Below, piece by piece: positions 35,898 to 44,503 of a stretch of 58,215 nucleotides of DNA (the first letter of the stretch is position 1; each line of letters opens with the position of its first letter). The position numbers were made by a program, and so were the translations under genes. This stretch comes from an uncultured bacterium (GTDB lineage Bacteria; Cyanobacteriota; Vampirovibrionia; Gastranaerophilales; Gastranaerophilaceae), in contig CASDOW010000013.1 in assembly GCA_949282195.1 (NCBI GenBank), positions 1-58,215 on the forward strand. The letters run 5' to 3'. Under the pieces are notes generated by a model, which searched no databases, had not been told where the DNA came from, and was given only the letters and a program-made list of their open reading frames with translations.

Positions 35898-35926
35898 TTG
35901 ACAGTATTAATTATAAATCATAAAAT
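35898..35926 (+). promoter_or_regulatory. Promoter of the AlbA_2 regulator gene
   Basis: TTGACA (35898-35903), a 17-bp spacer and TAAAAT (35921-35926) give a near-consensus promoter with a start expected near 35933, 30 bp before the ATG at 35963. Confidence 0.65.
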
Positions 35927-35962
35927 ATATGAAATTCGCTAAAAGTATTGTATAATGGAACC

Positions 35963-37486
35963 ATGCCAGAGCGTATTAAGAAATTAATTGAACAAGGGGA
36001 AAATTCAAAAGTAGAATTAAAGCAGGCTTTATTTGAGTTTCCAAGCGATGCTTATGAAACAATTTGTGCCTTTTTAAATTCTCAAGGCGGTACTTTAATT
36101 TTGGGTGTTAATGATAATTCGGAAATCATCGGTATTTCTCCTGACTGTGTGAATAATATTAAAAGCACTTTTACATCTGCTATGAATAATCCAAATATTA
36201 TAAATCCCACTGTGTGCATAGAATTAAAAGAAAAAAATATCGAAAACAAAATAATTTTATATGTAAATATACCAGAATCATCGGTCGTTCATAGGCATAA
36301 TAACAAGGTTTTTATTAGAAATGATAAGTCGGACGTCAATGTTACTAACAACAATAAAATAGTTTCTGATTTATATCGTTTAAAGGATACAACATATACA
36401 GAAAATGAAATTTATCCATATTTAAAAATTACAGATTTGAGAAAGGATTTAATCCAAAGAGTTAAAAAACTAGCTAAACTTAATAATGAACAAAATGATT
36501 GGGCAGAGTTAGACGATGAGCAATTTTTAAAGCGTACTTCTTTATATAGAAGTGATTTTGTTACCGGAAAACAAGGCATTACTCTTGCTGGAATTTTATT
36601 TTTCGGCACTGATGAACAAATTGCTTCTGTTGTCCCTGCTTTTAAGTTTGATTTGATAAAACAAGTTGAAGATACTGAAAGATATGATGATAGATTAACT
36701 TTAAGAACAAATCTTTTAGACTGTTTTGATTCTGCAATGAAATTTATTTCCAATAATTTGCCGGCTCCGTTTTACATGGATGGCACAAGGCGAATAAATC
36801 TTAGAGAAAACATATTTCGCGAACTGATTGCTAATATGCTTGTACATAAAGAATATATTGGCGGTGAACCAACAAGGCTTGTTATTGGTCGAAATAAAAT
36901 TATAGCTGAAAATACAAGTAAGCCATATAGAATAGGATATATTACTCCTGATAACGTTACAAATCATCCTAAAAATCCAAATATAATAAAAATTTTTAGA
37001 GGAATTGGATATGTTGAAGAACTGGGTTCCGGAATTTCTAAAATATTCAAATATTGTCATGAATATGCTAAGTACAATCCAATAATCAAGGATGATACGC
37101 TTTTTACATTTGAATTAAAACATAATTTATTTCCTGTTAATACGTCCTCAAGTTATTCTCAGAAAACAATTTTTGAGTTGGGTGAGCAAGTAAGTGAAAA
37201 AAATGAGCAAGTAAGTGAGCAAGTAAATCAAAAAAATGAGCAAGTAAGTGAGCAAGTAAGTGAAAAAGCATATTTTGAAAAAACAATTTTGGAATTTTGC
37301 GTAGAGCCTAAATCTTTGAAAGAAATTTTAATCCGTACAGGTTATACGAGCAGATATCATTTTAAAAATGCAGTATTAAATCCTCTGATTGATAAAGGGT
37401 TAATTCAACTCACTCAACCAGAAAGCATAAATAGTCCTACGCAAAAATATATAACGATAATTAAAAATGAAAACAATGAAGAGTAA
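35963..37486 (+). CDS. AlbA_2/Schlafen-type ATP-binding transcriptional regulator
   Basis: 507 residues from ATG 35963; the frame also opens at a TTG 15 bp earlier, but that would be too near the promoter. Residues about 10-120 form an AlbA_2 (divergent AAA_4) domain (ENSKVELKQALFEF...FLNSQGGTLILGVND), the middle has an HATPase_c_4-like part (LRENIFRELIANMLVHKEY, GIGYVEELGSGISKIF), and the C-terminal 80 residues look like a winged helix. The linker has a repeated EQVSEKNEQVSEQV element. Such proteins are often regulators or toxin/abortive-infection components. The function here is unknown. Confidence 0.82.
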   Translation: MPERIKKLIEQGENSKVELKQALFEFPSDAYETICAFLNSQGGTLILGVNDNSEIIGISPDCVNNIKSTFTSAMNNPNIINPTVCIELKEKNIENKIILYVNIPESSVVHRHNNKVFIRNDKSDVNVTNNNKIVSDLYRLKDTTYTENEIYPYLKITDLRKDLIQRVKKLAKLNNEQNDWAELDDEQFLKRTSLYRSDFVTGKQGITLAGILFFGTDEQIASVVPAFKFDLIKQVEDTERYDDRLTLRTNLLDCFDSAMKFISNNLPAPFYMDGTRRINLRENIFRELIANMLVHKEYIGGEPTRLVIGRNKIIAENTSKPYRIGYITPDNVTNHPKNPNIIKIFRGIGYVEELGSGISKIFKYCHEYAKYNPIIKDDTLFTFELKHNLFPVNTSSSYSQKTIFELGEQVSEKNEQVSEQVNQKNEQVSEQVSEKAYFEKTILEFCVEPKSLKEILIRTGYTSRYHFKNAVLNPLIDKGLIQLTQPESINSPTQKYITIIKNENNEE

Positions 37487-37549
37487 AGATTTGGTTTTTC
37501 GGATTAATTAAAATTATTATTTTTTGTTGTATAAAAATTATTTGATTAA

Positions 37550-38164
37550 CTATTCAATAGCTTTTTTTAATTCATCCAAGCTATCAACTATTTTATACAA
37601 TTCATCCGTTGATTGAACTTTATTTAAATATCCGTTTTTTAGCATATTTTGATATTGCAAATCAATACCTTTAAAAAATTCTCTACCAACTAAAATAATA
37701 GGTTTTTTATCTTTTGAATAATAATTTTGAAAAACCAAAGTGGTTAGTTCTTGCATTGTTCCGCATGACCCCGGAAAAATAACCATAGCATCGGAATTTT
37801 CTCTGAATTTTTCTATTCTTTCAGCTTCGCTTGTTGTATAGCCCAAAATCTTACAATGCTCTTTATCTTCATCACCCCACTCAGGCTGCATTATATAAAC
37901 TTTATTTTGCTCTTTTGAACCGTTATTATAAGCACTATAATATGCAGCACCCATAATACCCTTGTTCCCGCAGCCTGTTATAATACTGTCTTGATTTTGT
38001 ACAAGATATTTTGTAAAATCTGACGCCATTTGCATATAATCTAAAAGCTCGGCTTCCCCCCTTTCATCTTTAGGAACGCTTGAAGCACCTAAAATTGAAT
38101 AGGTTTTATTTGTGCCAAATATGGGTTTATTAAAATTAAAGTTTTGAATATTTTGTATTTTCAT
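37550..38164 (-). CDS. LOG-family (lysine decarboxylase-like) Rossmann protein
   Basis: 204 residues. After an Asn-rich start with NKPIFGTNK, the Rossmann-type body has YSILGASS, ITGCGNKGIMGAAYYSA and the family motif PGSCGTMQELTTLVF (usual PGGxGTxxE). LOG proteins hydrolyse the N-glycosidic bond of nucleotide-5'-monophosphates (cytokinin-type or AMP/CMP). The Gly-to-Ser and Gly-to-Cys changes in PGG-x-GT are modest. The gene is convergent with the AlbA_2 gene and separate from neighbours. Confidence 0.8.
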   Translation of the reverse strand: MKIQNIQNFNFNKPIFGTNKTYSILGASSVPKDERGEAELLDYMQMASDFTKYLVQNQDSIITGCGNKGIMGAAYYSAYNNGSKEQNKVYIMQPEWGDEDKEHCKILGYTTSEAERIEKFRENSDAMVIFPGSCGTMQELTTLVFQNYYSKDKKPIILVGREFFKGIDLQYQNMLKNGYLNKVQSTDELYKIVDSLDELKKAIE

Positions 38165-38209
38165 ATGTTAATCCTCGTTTTTATAATATTAGAAAAAACA
38201 TAAAGATTT

Positions 38210-38431
38210 TTATTTGTTAAACTCAAACAAATCTTTTTCTAAAATACCTAAAACATCGCAAAGTTTAAATAATAATCCTAAGCTTATTTTCCTTTTAGCG
38301 GTTTCTAATTTTGCCAAATGTTCTCTTGAAATAGAAAGTTTTTCTGCTAATTCATTTTGAGATAAATTTTTTAATTTTCTATAATGTTGAATATTTTGAC
38401 TAAGTTTATAAAGTTTTAATTTTTCATTCAT
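38210..38431 (-). CDS. XRE-family helix-turn-helix protein
   Basis: A 73-residue single-domain HTH_3 protein (LSQNIQHYRKLKNLSQNELAEKLSISREHLAKLETAKRKISLGLLFKLCDVL). Such proteins usually repress nearby genes. No operator was recognised. It lies between the LOG gene and the kor operon, with a terminator on its upstream side. Confidence 0.88.
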   Translation of the reverse strand: MNEKLKLYKLSQNIQHYRKLKNLSQNELAEKLSISREHLAKLETAKRKISLGLLFKLCDVLGILEKDLFEFNK

Positions 38432-38442
38432 AATAAATTTAA

Positions 38443-38468
38443 AAACGCCGATTGCTCGGCGTTTTTAT
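38443..38468. terminator. Intrinsic terminator after the kor operon
   Basis: ACGCCGA-ttgc-TCGGCGT flanked by AAAAA and TTTTT, 16 bp from the end of the ferredoxin-like subunit gene. Confidence 0.85.
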
Positions 38469-38483
38469 GATATTTTATTTATC

Positions 38484-38741
38484 TTATTTTTTAACTACTT
38501 TAATTGCGCTATCAGGACAAACCATAGCACATGTTCCGCATCCTATGCATAATTCCGGATCAGGTTCAACACAGGGAGTTTGATATAAACCAACTTCTTT
38601 TGACCATTTTAAGCATTTTTTAGGACATTTAACCATGCAAAGACCGCAACCTTTGCAAAGGTCTGTAAACATATACCAATCAGCTTTTCCTTTAGCAACA
38701 TCGGCTACTTTATAGCCTTTATATTGAATTTCTTCTGCCAT
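38484..38741 (-). CDS. 2-oxoacid:ferredoxin oxidoreductase, ferredoxin-like delta subunit
   Basis: The 85-residue protein has two [4Fe-4S] motifs, CKGCGLCMVKCPKKCL and CIGCGTCAMVCPDSA. It passes electrons from the TPP subunit to ferredoxin. It ends a tight operon of four minus-strand genes in the order alpha, beta, gamma, delta, with almost no gaps. Confidence 0.92.
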   Translation of the reverse strand: MAEEIQYKGYKVADVAKGKADWYMFTDLCKGCGLCMVKCPKKCLKWSKEVGLYQTPCVEPDPELCIGCGTCAMVCPDSAIKVVKK

Positions 38742-39302
38742 TTATACACCAACTTTCTCTACCATAGCCATGCCCATTTCAAGAGCTTTATAATTTAATT
38801 CTCTTAACTCGGGTTTAGCGTCAAATTTCTTACCAAGAGCAATTTCCATAGCATTTTTAATATCTTCAAGTTTTAGTACGTTTGTTGCTTTTAATAATAC
38901 GCCTAAAATCATGATATTAAATACGCGTGCGCTTAATTGTTCGTTTGCAATTTTGTTTGCTTCAACAGCAATTACTTCCTTACATTTTGCAGTCGGTTTA
39001 GTTGTACAAACAGATGAATCATAAACTACAACAGAATTTTCTGAAGTATATGTTTCACATCTTGCAATTGCTCTATCTGAAAGAGCAATTATAATATCGC
39101 CTTTCGCGAAGCGAGGCTCACCGATTTTTTCATCAGCAATTTGACAAAAAGCAACTGAAACGCCGCCGCGTTGCTCTACACCAAAGTTTGGAATATATAG
39201 AATTTCTTTTCCGGCTTCATAACCTGCTTCAACAAGGATTTTTGCAACTGATTGAACGCCTTGTCCGCCTTCGCCTGCTAAAACTATTTTTGTTCTTGCC
39301 AT
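38742..39302 (-). CDS. 2-oxoacid:ferredoxin oxidoreductase, gamma subunit
   Basis: 186 residues. It begins ARTKIVLAGEGGQGVQSVAKILVEAG and contains NFGVEQRGGVSVAFCQIADEKIG, typical of the gamma domain of 2-oxoglutarate- or 2-oxoisovalerate-ferredoxin oxidoreductases. Its start codon lies 3 bp after the beta gene and its end adjoins the delta gene. Confidence 0.92.
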   Translation of the reverse strand: MARTKIVLAGEGGQGVQSVAKILVEAGYEAGKEILYIPNFGVEQRGGVSVAFCQIADEKIGEPRFAKGDIIIALSDRAIARCETYTSENSVVVYDSSVCTTKPTAKCKEVIAVEANKIANEQLSARVFNIMILGVLLKATNVLKLEDIKNAMEIALGKKFDAKPELRELNYKALEMGMAMVEKVGV

Positions 39303-39305
39303 AAT

Positions 39306-40061
39306 TTACTCCAATCCTTCTTTAACAAGAAATTCTTTAACTTCAAAACATTCTTCCATTGTTTTTAATCTTTCCCAAGTACCTTCGTTATTTGTTCTCC
39401 AGTTCAAAGGACAAACAGATAATACTTCAACAAAAGAATATCCGCCATCGGCTACATTTTTAAGAGCTTTTTTGAATACTGTGTTTAATTTTCTTAAGTT
39501 TGAAACAGAAGCTCTTGCAACATATGATTTATTAGGATCAGCAATAGAAGCAACCAGTTCTGCTGCTTTAGCAGGTCTGCCTGTTACTTCGCAATCACGA
39601 CCGTATGGCGTTGTTTCTGTTTTTTGACCCGGCATTGTTGTAGGGCTCATTTGACCGCCTGTCATGCCGTAGTTAGTATTATTTGCAACAATTACAAGAA
39701 GATTTTCGCTTCTTGTTGCAGCGTTAACAAGGTGTTGAGCACCAATTGCAAGACCGCCGCCGTCACCCATATAGGCAATACCAACTGTTCCGGGGTTAGC
39801 TCTTGTAACACCATATATAACAGGAGTTGTTCTGCCGTGGTGTGTTTGAACAGTATCTAGGTTCATATAGTTCCAAGATAACAATGAACAACCGATATCA
39901 CAGCCAAAAACAGCTCTTTCATTTAATTCTAATTCATCTATTGTTTTAGCTAAAGTTTTTAAAATCATACCATGACCGCAGCCCGGGCAAAATTTAGAAG
40001 CACCAGCAGCAGCATTTTGTGCTTTAGCTAAATCAGGTTTTACATCCAATGTTGTAATCAT
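39306..40061 (-). CDS. 2-oxoacid:ferredoxin oxidoreductase, TPP-binding beta subunit
   Basis: 251 residues with FCPGCGHGMILKTLAKTI, FGCDIGCSLLSWNYMNLDTVQTHHGRTTPV, and the TPP/magnesium motif YMGDGGGLAIGAQHLVNAATRSEN...NNTNYGMTGGQ. It binds thiamine diphosphate and carries out decarboxylation with CoA. It lies 20 bp after the alpha gene. Confidence 0.94.
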   Translation of the reverse strand: MITTLDVKPDLAKAQNAAAGASKFCPGCGHGMILKTLAKTIDELELNERAVFGCDIGCSLLSWNYMNLDTVQTHHGRTTPVIYGVTRANPGTVGIAYMGDGGGLAIGAQHLVNAATRSENLLVIVANNTNYGMTGGQMSPTTMPGQKTETTPYGRDCEVTGRPAKAAELVASIADPNKSYVARASVSNLRKLNTVFKKALKNVADGGYSFVEVLSVCPLNWRTNNEGTWERLKTMEECFEVKEFLVKEGLE

Positions 40062-40081
40062 TTTATTTCCTCACTAATTAT

Positions 40082-41185
40082 TTACACGTTTGCCATTTCT
40101 TGAACCATTGTTTCAACTTTAGCAACAATGTCGTCACCTGTAACACCAACGCCCATTTTGAATAAAGTTTGATATGGTGTTGTAAGTCCGTATAATTTTT
40201 CTAAGCACATTTGAGCAAGTTGTCCGTTTGCTGATTCTGTAAACAGAACTTGTTTTGCTCTTTTAACTGCTTTTCTCATAGGTTCTACAGGTAATGGTCT
40301 AATTGTAATTGGTCTGAACAAACCTGCTTTTATACCTTTTGCTCTTAATTCATCAACTGCTGTCATAGCTGAACGAGCAACAATACCATGAGCAATAATA
40401 AGAACTTCAGCATCTTCTGCTTTATATTCAAGATATTCTTCAACTTCTTTGCTCATTTTGTCATAATCAATTTGATATTTATCAAGTTGTTCCATTAATT
40501 CTTCTTCAAGATTAAATGTATTTCTTAAATGAGTTGCCTCTCTATCCACTCCGATTACCCCAGGGGCTCTAAGGGCAGCTGGAGTTGGTTCCATTGTAAT
40601 ACCGCGAGATTTTGGATCATACAATGTAACAGGTTCTCTCATTTTTCCTTGGTAGCCGTCAGCTAACATAAATGTCGGGAAACGATATTTCCAAGCAGTA
40701 TTAAATGATTTAATCATATAGTCATATAAATCTTGGTGACCTGCTGTTGAATAAACAATTCTAAAACCTTCGCCATTTCCGCCAAAGCAGGTTAAACGGG
40801 TTTCTTGTTGAGCATAAATTACGGTAGCGGTAGAAGGTCCGCCTCTTTGCATAACTGCACAAACAAAAGGTATTCTCATCATTTCTGCCATTGATTGAGC
40901 ATCTTGCATAATAACATTACCGGGGCCTGCTGTAGCTGTAAATGCGCGTTTACCTGCTAAAATACCGCCAATTGTAGAAAAGCCCGCTGAAATTTCATCT
41001 TCTGTTTGTAAAAAACCTGCTTCTGTTTTAGGAAGCAATTTACACCAAGTATGCATAATTTCGTTTTGAGGTGTAATTGGGTAGCCATACATAAATTCTG
41101 CTTCAGCTGCGTTTGCCGCATAAGCAATAACTTCATTACCCGTCAAGAACATTCTGGTGTCTTGAGTGATAAGTTTTTTTACCAT
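40082..41185 (-). CDS. 2-oxoacid:ferredoxin oxidoreductase, alpha subunit (KorA/VorB-like)
   Basis: 367 residues. The start has FLTGNEVIAYAANAAEAEFMYGYPITPQNEIMHTW and later TEDEISAGFSTIGGILAGKRAFTATAGPGNVIMQDAQSMAEMMRIPFVC. This subunit fits the KOR/VOR type (alpha and beta separate), acting on 2-oxoglutarate or branched-chain 2-oxoacids. The presence of the complex indicates anaerobic, ferredoxin-linked metabolism. A strong AAGGA precedes the start, and a hairpin terminator lies in the leader about 115 bp upstream. Confidence 0.93.
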   Translation of the reverse strand: MVKKLITQDTRMFLTGNEVIAYAANAAEAEFMYGYPITPQNEIMHTWCKLLPKTEAGFLQTEDEISAGFSTIGGILAGKRAFTATAGPGNVIMQDAQSMAEMMRIPFVCAVMQRGGPSTATVIYAQQETRLTCFGGNGEGFRIVYSTAGHQDLYDYMIKSFNTAWKYRFPTFMLADGYQGKMREPVTLYDPKSRGITMEPTPAALRAPGVIGVDREATHLRNTFNLEEELMEQLDKYQIDYDKMSKEVEEYLEYKAEDAEVLIIAHGIVARSAMTAVDELRAKGIKAGLFRPITIRPLPVEPMRKAVKRAKQVLFTESANGQLAQMCLEKLYGLTTPYQTLFKMGVGVTGDDIVAKVETMVQEMANV

Positions 41186-41300
41186 AATTAATCCTTAACC
41201 CTTATTTTGTAAACTGTATACACTTTAAAAATACTACAAAGCTTGCGTTTCTTCAAGAAATTTTTTATTTATATTTGTATACACCAAGTTTTAAACAATA

Positions 41301-41326
41301 AAAAACCCTTTCGTTTTCTGAAAGGG
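41301..41326 (-). terminator. Leader terminator upstream of the kor operon
   Basis: CCCTTTC-gttttct-GAAAGGG at 41306-41326, with five A residues before it on the plus strand, is a U-tailed terminator on the minus strand, 115 bp upstream of the first kor gene. No minus-strand gene lies between it and 41600, so it may be an attenuator. The 9-bp element TGTATACAC occurs at 41215-41223 and 41276-41284. Confidence 0.5.
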
Positions 41327-41543
41327 GGATTTTAGATATCGGTTTATCCTCGTTATGTTTTACTTTCTCTCTTATATATATAAAGTATATATAGTGTATA
41401 GAATTGCTTAACATGTAATATCTTGTTACATTTCTTAATAAAAATCTCTAAAAACAAGCTATATTTAATTTCTATCAATATTAAGATATATTAAGAATAC
41501 CCTCAAAAAACAAACTTCAACTTAACATGTCTTAATAAACCTC

Positions 41544-41572
41544 TTGAAAAACATGATTTTGAATGATATATT
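41544..41572 (+). promoter_or_regulatory. Promoter of the sigma-factor gene
   Basis: TTGAAA (41544-41549), a 17-bp spacer and TATATT (41567-41572). Several CTTAATA/TATTAAG heptamers lie around 41432-41572, at the -10 and upstream. The rest of 41186-41627 is AT-rich with no gene. Confidence 0.5.
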
Positions 41573-41684
41573 AAGTATATAAAGTTTATATCTTATTTTA
41601 AATTTGTCGGCGTAGAAAATTTATTTAATGGTTAGACTAAGATTTATTAGTGTAGTTTCTTTGTGTTGCAAAGGGGTATTTATC

Positions 41685-42482
41685 ATGCAAAATTTTAAAA
41701 ATAATTATGAATTTTCTGAAACGGAATTAATTTTAAAAGCAAAACAAAATGATATCTGGGCAAGAAATCAGTTAATTGAAAAAAATATTCCTCTTATTCA
41801 AAAAATTGCTCAAAAATCAATTCAATCAAGCTCTTTATCAACTTCTGATTTAATTCAAGAAGGAATTTTCGGGCTTGTTGTTGCAATTGAAAAATTTAAT
41901 CCTTCGTTGGGTTTTAAATTTGCAACTTATGCAACTTGGTGGATTAAACAGGCAATGTTTAAAGCAATTTCAGAACAAACTTATGCCTATAATATCCCTG
42001 TTTACATTCAAGAAACATTATCTCGCTACAAAAAAACAAAACAACAAATGGAGCAAAAAGAAAATAGAGAAGTATCTAAAAAAGATGTTGCAAAGAAATT
42101 AAATTTAACCGAAGAAAAAATTGATTTATTTTTAAACGCTTATACAAAAGCGCTTTCAATTGAATCAGGTGTAAAATTAACTGAAAATAAAGAGTTAACG
42201 CTTAATGAAATAATTGAGGATGAAAAGCAAAATGTTGAGCGTGAAGTTATAGATAATGAACTTAAAAAAGACATTAAAAAAGCCCTTGAAAATTTAAAAG
42301 AAAAAGAAAAAAATGTTATAGTTTTGCGTTTCGGTCTTGAAGATAAAAATAAAAAGACCCTTGAAGAAATAGGAAATTCTTATGGCGTAACTAAAGAATG
42401 CATAAGGCAAATTGAAAAACGGGCACTTAACAAATTAGCGCAAAGTGAATTTGCTAAAAACAATTTGATTTATTATATATAG
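41685..42482 (+). CDS. RNA polymerase sigma-70 family factor
   Basis: Start at ATG 41685, with AAAGGGG 8 bp before it; an ATG 57 bp earlier has no such site. The 265-residue protein has region 2 (DLIQEGIFGLVVAIEKFNPSLGFKFATYATWWIKQAMFKAI), region 3 (YIQETLSRYKKT...KKLNLTEEKIDLFL) and region 4 (VLRFGLEDKNKKTLEEIGNSYGVTKECIRQIEKRALNKL). It lacks the long N-terminal region 1.1 of housekeeping sigma factors and fits group 2 or 3, so it probably serves a condition-specific regulon. Confidence 0.92.
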   Translation: MQNFKNNYEFSETELILKAKQNDIWARNQLIEKNIPLIQKIAQKSIQSSSLSTSDLIQEGIFGLVVAIEKFNPSLGFKFATYATWWIKQAMFKAISEQTYAYNIPVYIQETLSRYKKTKQQMEQKENREVSKKDVAKKLNLTEEKIDLFLNAYTKALSIESGVKLTENKELTLNEIIEDEKQNVEREVIDNELKKDIKKALENLKEKEKNVIVLRFGLEDKNKKTLEEIGNSYGVTKECIRQIEKRALNKLAQSEFAKNNLIYYI

Positions 42483-42539
42483 ATATAATTTTCTTTTGTT
42501 GAGTTGAAATGGCTTTAAGTAACAAATAATTAACCACGT

Positions 42540-42567
42540 TTGCTAGGTTGCTGTGGCAACCTAGCAA
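42540..42567. promoter_or_regulatory. Strong 12-bp hairpin between the sigma-factor and HTH genes
   Basis: TTGCTAGGTTGC pairs perfectly with GCAACCTAGCAA around a TGTG loop. It is not followed by a T-run, so it is either a stem-only terminator or an operator/RNA element. It is 26 bp before the next start. Confidence 0.55.
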
Positions 42568-42593
42568 TATTAATTTACACCTAAAATTAAAAT

Positions 42594-42872
42594 ATGCAAC
42601 ACAAGTCTAAAAATAATATTATATTAATTAAGACGCTTGGAGATATTATTAAAACCCATAGAAAACTAACCAAAAAATCTATTTATAAAATTTCTGCCGA
42701 GATTTTTATGTCTAAATCCACATGGAGAGAGGCAGAATTGGGTGTTTGTAAAGATATAAATTTAACAACGCTCTGGAAAATTGCAGAGGGTTTAGATATT
42801 ACACCATATCAATTATTAAAAGAAGTGCAGGAAAAATTAGGAAAAGATTTTTCATTGGTAGAATTAGATTAA
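42594..42872 (+). CDS. XRE-like helix-turn-helix protein
   Basis: A 92-residue protein with an HTH_3-like core (LGDIIKTHRKLTKKSIYKISAEIFMSKSTWREAELG...LTTLWKIAEGLDITPYQLLKEV). No ribosome site precedes the ATG. The neighbours are a sigma factor and a PLP enzyme; a regulatory link is not shown. Confidence 0.75.
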   Translation: MQHKSKNNIILIKTLGDIIKTHRKLTKKSIYKISAEIFMSKSTWREAELGVCKDINLTTLWKIAEGLDITPYQLLKEVQEKLGKDFSLVELD

Positions 42873-42947
42873 AACCTTAAACCCCCCTACTTAATAGCAT
42901 AAAATTTTTTTAATGCTAAAATTGTCTTATTGAAAAGGAATAAGACA

Positions 42948-44207
42948 ATGGAAGATTTAAAACAAGAAGCAAATGAAATTGTTGAAAATGCACAAAATTC
43001 AATTAAAGATATTTTTGAATATATTGATAACATAACAGAATACAATCAAAAAAAGGTTTTAGACGCTTTTTATAATAATAAAATCGGCGAAGAACATTTT
43101 TACACAGTAACAGGTTACGGTCATGATGATATGGGAAGAGAAGCTCTGGATAGGGTTTTTGCTGATACTTTTAAAACAGAAGCCGCAATTGTAAGACCTC
43201 ATTTTGTTTCAGGTTCTCACACTATAGCTTGCGCTTTATTTGGCGTTTTAAGATATGGCGATAGGCTTGTTTCTATTGCAGGAGAACCCTATGACACCAT
43301 GCAGCAAATTATAGGATGTAGAAAAAATTGTGATGATTTTGATACAAGCTTAATGGGTCATGGGGTAAAATATTCTGAAATTCCTTTAAAAGACGGGCTG
43401 GATGTAGATTATGAAAATATTGAAAAATATCTTTTACCTGATACAAAAATGGTCCTAATTCAACGCTCAAGAGGCTATTCACTTAGAAAACCTTTATCTA
43501 TAGCTGATATTGAAAAAATAATTAAAATTGTCAAAGCTAAAAACCCTGAAATATGCTGTTTTGTTGATAATTGCTATGGAGAATTTATTGAAAAACAAGA
43601 ACCAACTGAAATTGGAGTAGATTTAATTGCAGGGAGCTTAATCAAAAACCCAGGCGGCGGCATTGTTGAAGCAGGAGGATATATTGCAGGTAAGAAAAAA
43701 TATGTTGATATGGCTGCAAGACGATTAACTGCCCCCGGAATTGGAGCAGAAGGCGGTGCTATGCACAATCAAACAAGAATAATGCTTCAAGGGTTTTTTA
43801 TGGCGCCTTCTATTACTTCAAATGCTCATAAAGGCGCAATTTTGGCGGCAAAAGTCTTTGAAGATATGGGTTTTGTCACTTTCCCGTCATCAAAAACAAA
43901 AAGAACGGATATTATTCAAACTATTCAATTTAATAATGAAAAAGAACAACAGGCATTTTGCGCTATGGTACAAAGATATTCGCCTGTTGAAAGTTATTTA
44001 ACACCAATCCCTGATACGGTTCCGGGGTATGATTGTAATCTTTTAATGGCAGGGGGTAGTTTTATTGAAGGTTCAACCATTGAATTATCAGCAGACGGCC
44101 CCACAAGAGAGCCTTGGGCAATATATATGCAGGGCGGATTAAGTTATTTTCACGTTAAAATTGCCCTAAAAGGCATAGTAGAAAACCTTTTGAAGCTTGA
44201 GCTTTAG
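42948..44207 (+). CDS. Alum_res/methionine gamma-lyase-like PLP enzyme
   Basis: The 419-residue protein starts at ATG 42948 because AAAAGGA is 8 bp before it; a TTG six codons earlier lacks support. It is a fold-type I PLP protein of the aluminium-resistance (YnbB) family: YTVTGYGHDDMGREALDRVFADTF, VRPHFVSGSHTIACALFGVLRYGD, and GSLIKNPGGG with the likely PLP lysine. Relatives are listed as cystathionine/methionine gamma-lyase-like. The true reaction is not established. It is the last ordinary gene before the accessory region. Confidence 0.87.
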   Translation: MEDLKQEANEIVENAQNSIKDIFEYIDNITEYNQKKVLDAFYNNKIGEEHFYTVTGYGHDDMGREALDRVFADTFKTEAAIVRPHFVSGSHTIACALFGVLRYGDRLVSIAGEPYDTMQQIIGCRKNCDDFDTSLMGHGVKYSEIPLKDGLDVDYENIEKYLLPDTKMVLIQRSRGYSLRKPLSIADIEKIIKIVKAKNPEICCFVDNCYGEFIEKQEPTEIGVDLIAGSLIKNPGGGIVEAGGYIAGKKKYVDMAARRLTAPGIGAEGGAMHNQTRIMLQGFFMAPSITSNAHKGAILAAKVFEDMGFVTFPSSKTKRTDIIQTIQFNNEKEQQAFCAMVQRYSPVESYLTPIPDTVPGYDCNLLMAGGSFIEGSTIELSADGPTREPWAIYMQGGLSYFHVKIALKGIVENLLKLEL

Positions 44208-44303
44208 TCCGACGGACTTAGCGAAAGCAAAAAAGGCGCAAGGATGTGAGGGCGTGATGTCAAAACGTTGAGTTTTGACAGACAGCCCGACACTGGACTA
44301 AAG

Positions 44304-44400
44304 CGATGCCCACAATCCCTTAGCGAACTTGTGAGCTTTAGGGATTGGAAACACCCTTGGGGTGCGTTTCAAATTTTTGCCGTAGGCGAATTTGACAGGA
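44304..44400. repeat. Left arm of a 97-bp inverted repeat in GC-richer spacer
   Basis: 44304-44400 (starts CGATGCCCACAATCCC) matches the reverse complement of 45738-45834 with 3 mismatches in 97. The spacer 44208-44500 is GC-richer and also holds palindromic pieces seen elsewhere in the window: 44406-44433 is the reverse of 742-765, and 44451-44485 is a copy of 702-737. The frame running through this DNA (44268-44681) seems to be repeat DNA, not a gene. Confidence 0.85.
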
Positions 44401-44503
44401 ACAAAAAGCGTAAGCATAATTTTCTGTTCTCTTTGAGCGGTTCAGAGTCTTACCAACATGCAAGGTTTACTTGTAACCTTATAAAAAAGTTTAATTATAC
44501 AAA

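Noticed and set aside
41250-41414. Minus-strand 50-codon frame in the kor leader
   Set aside because: It spans the terminator hairpin, has no ribosome site and an ordinary composition for AT-rich spacer DNA.
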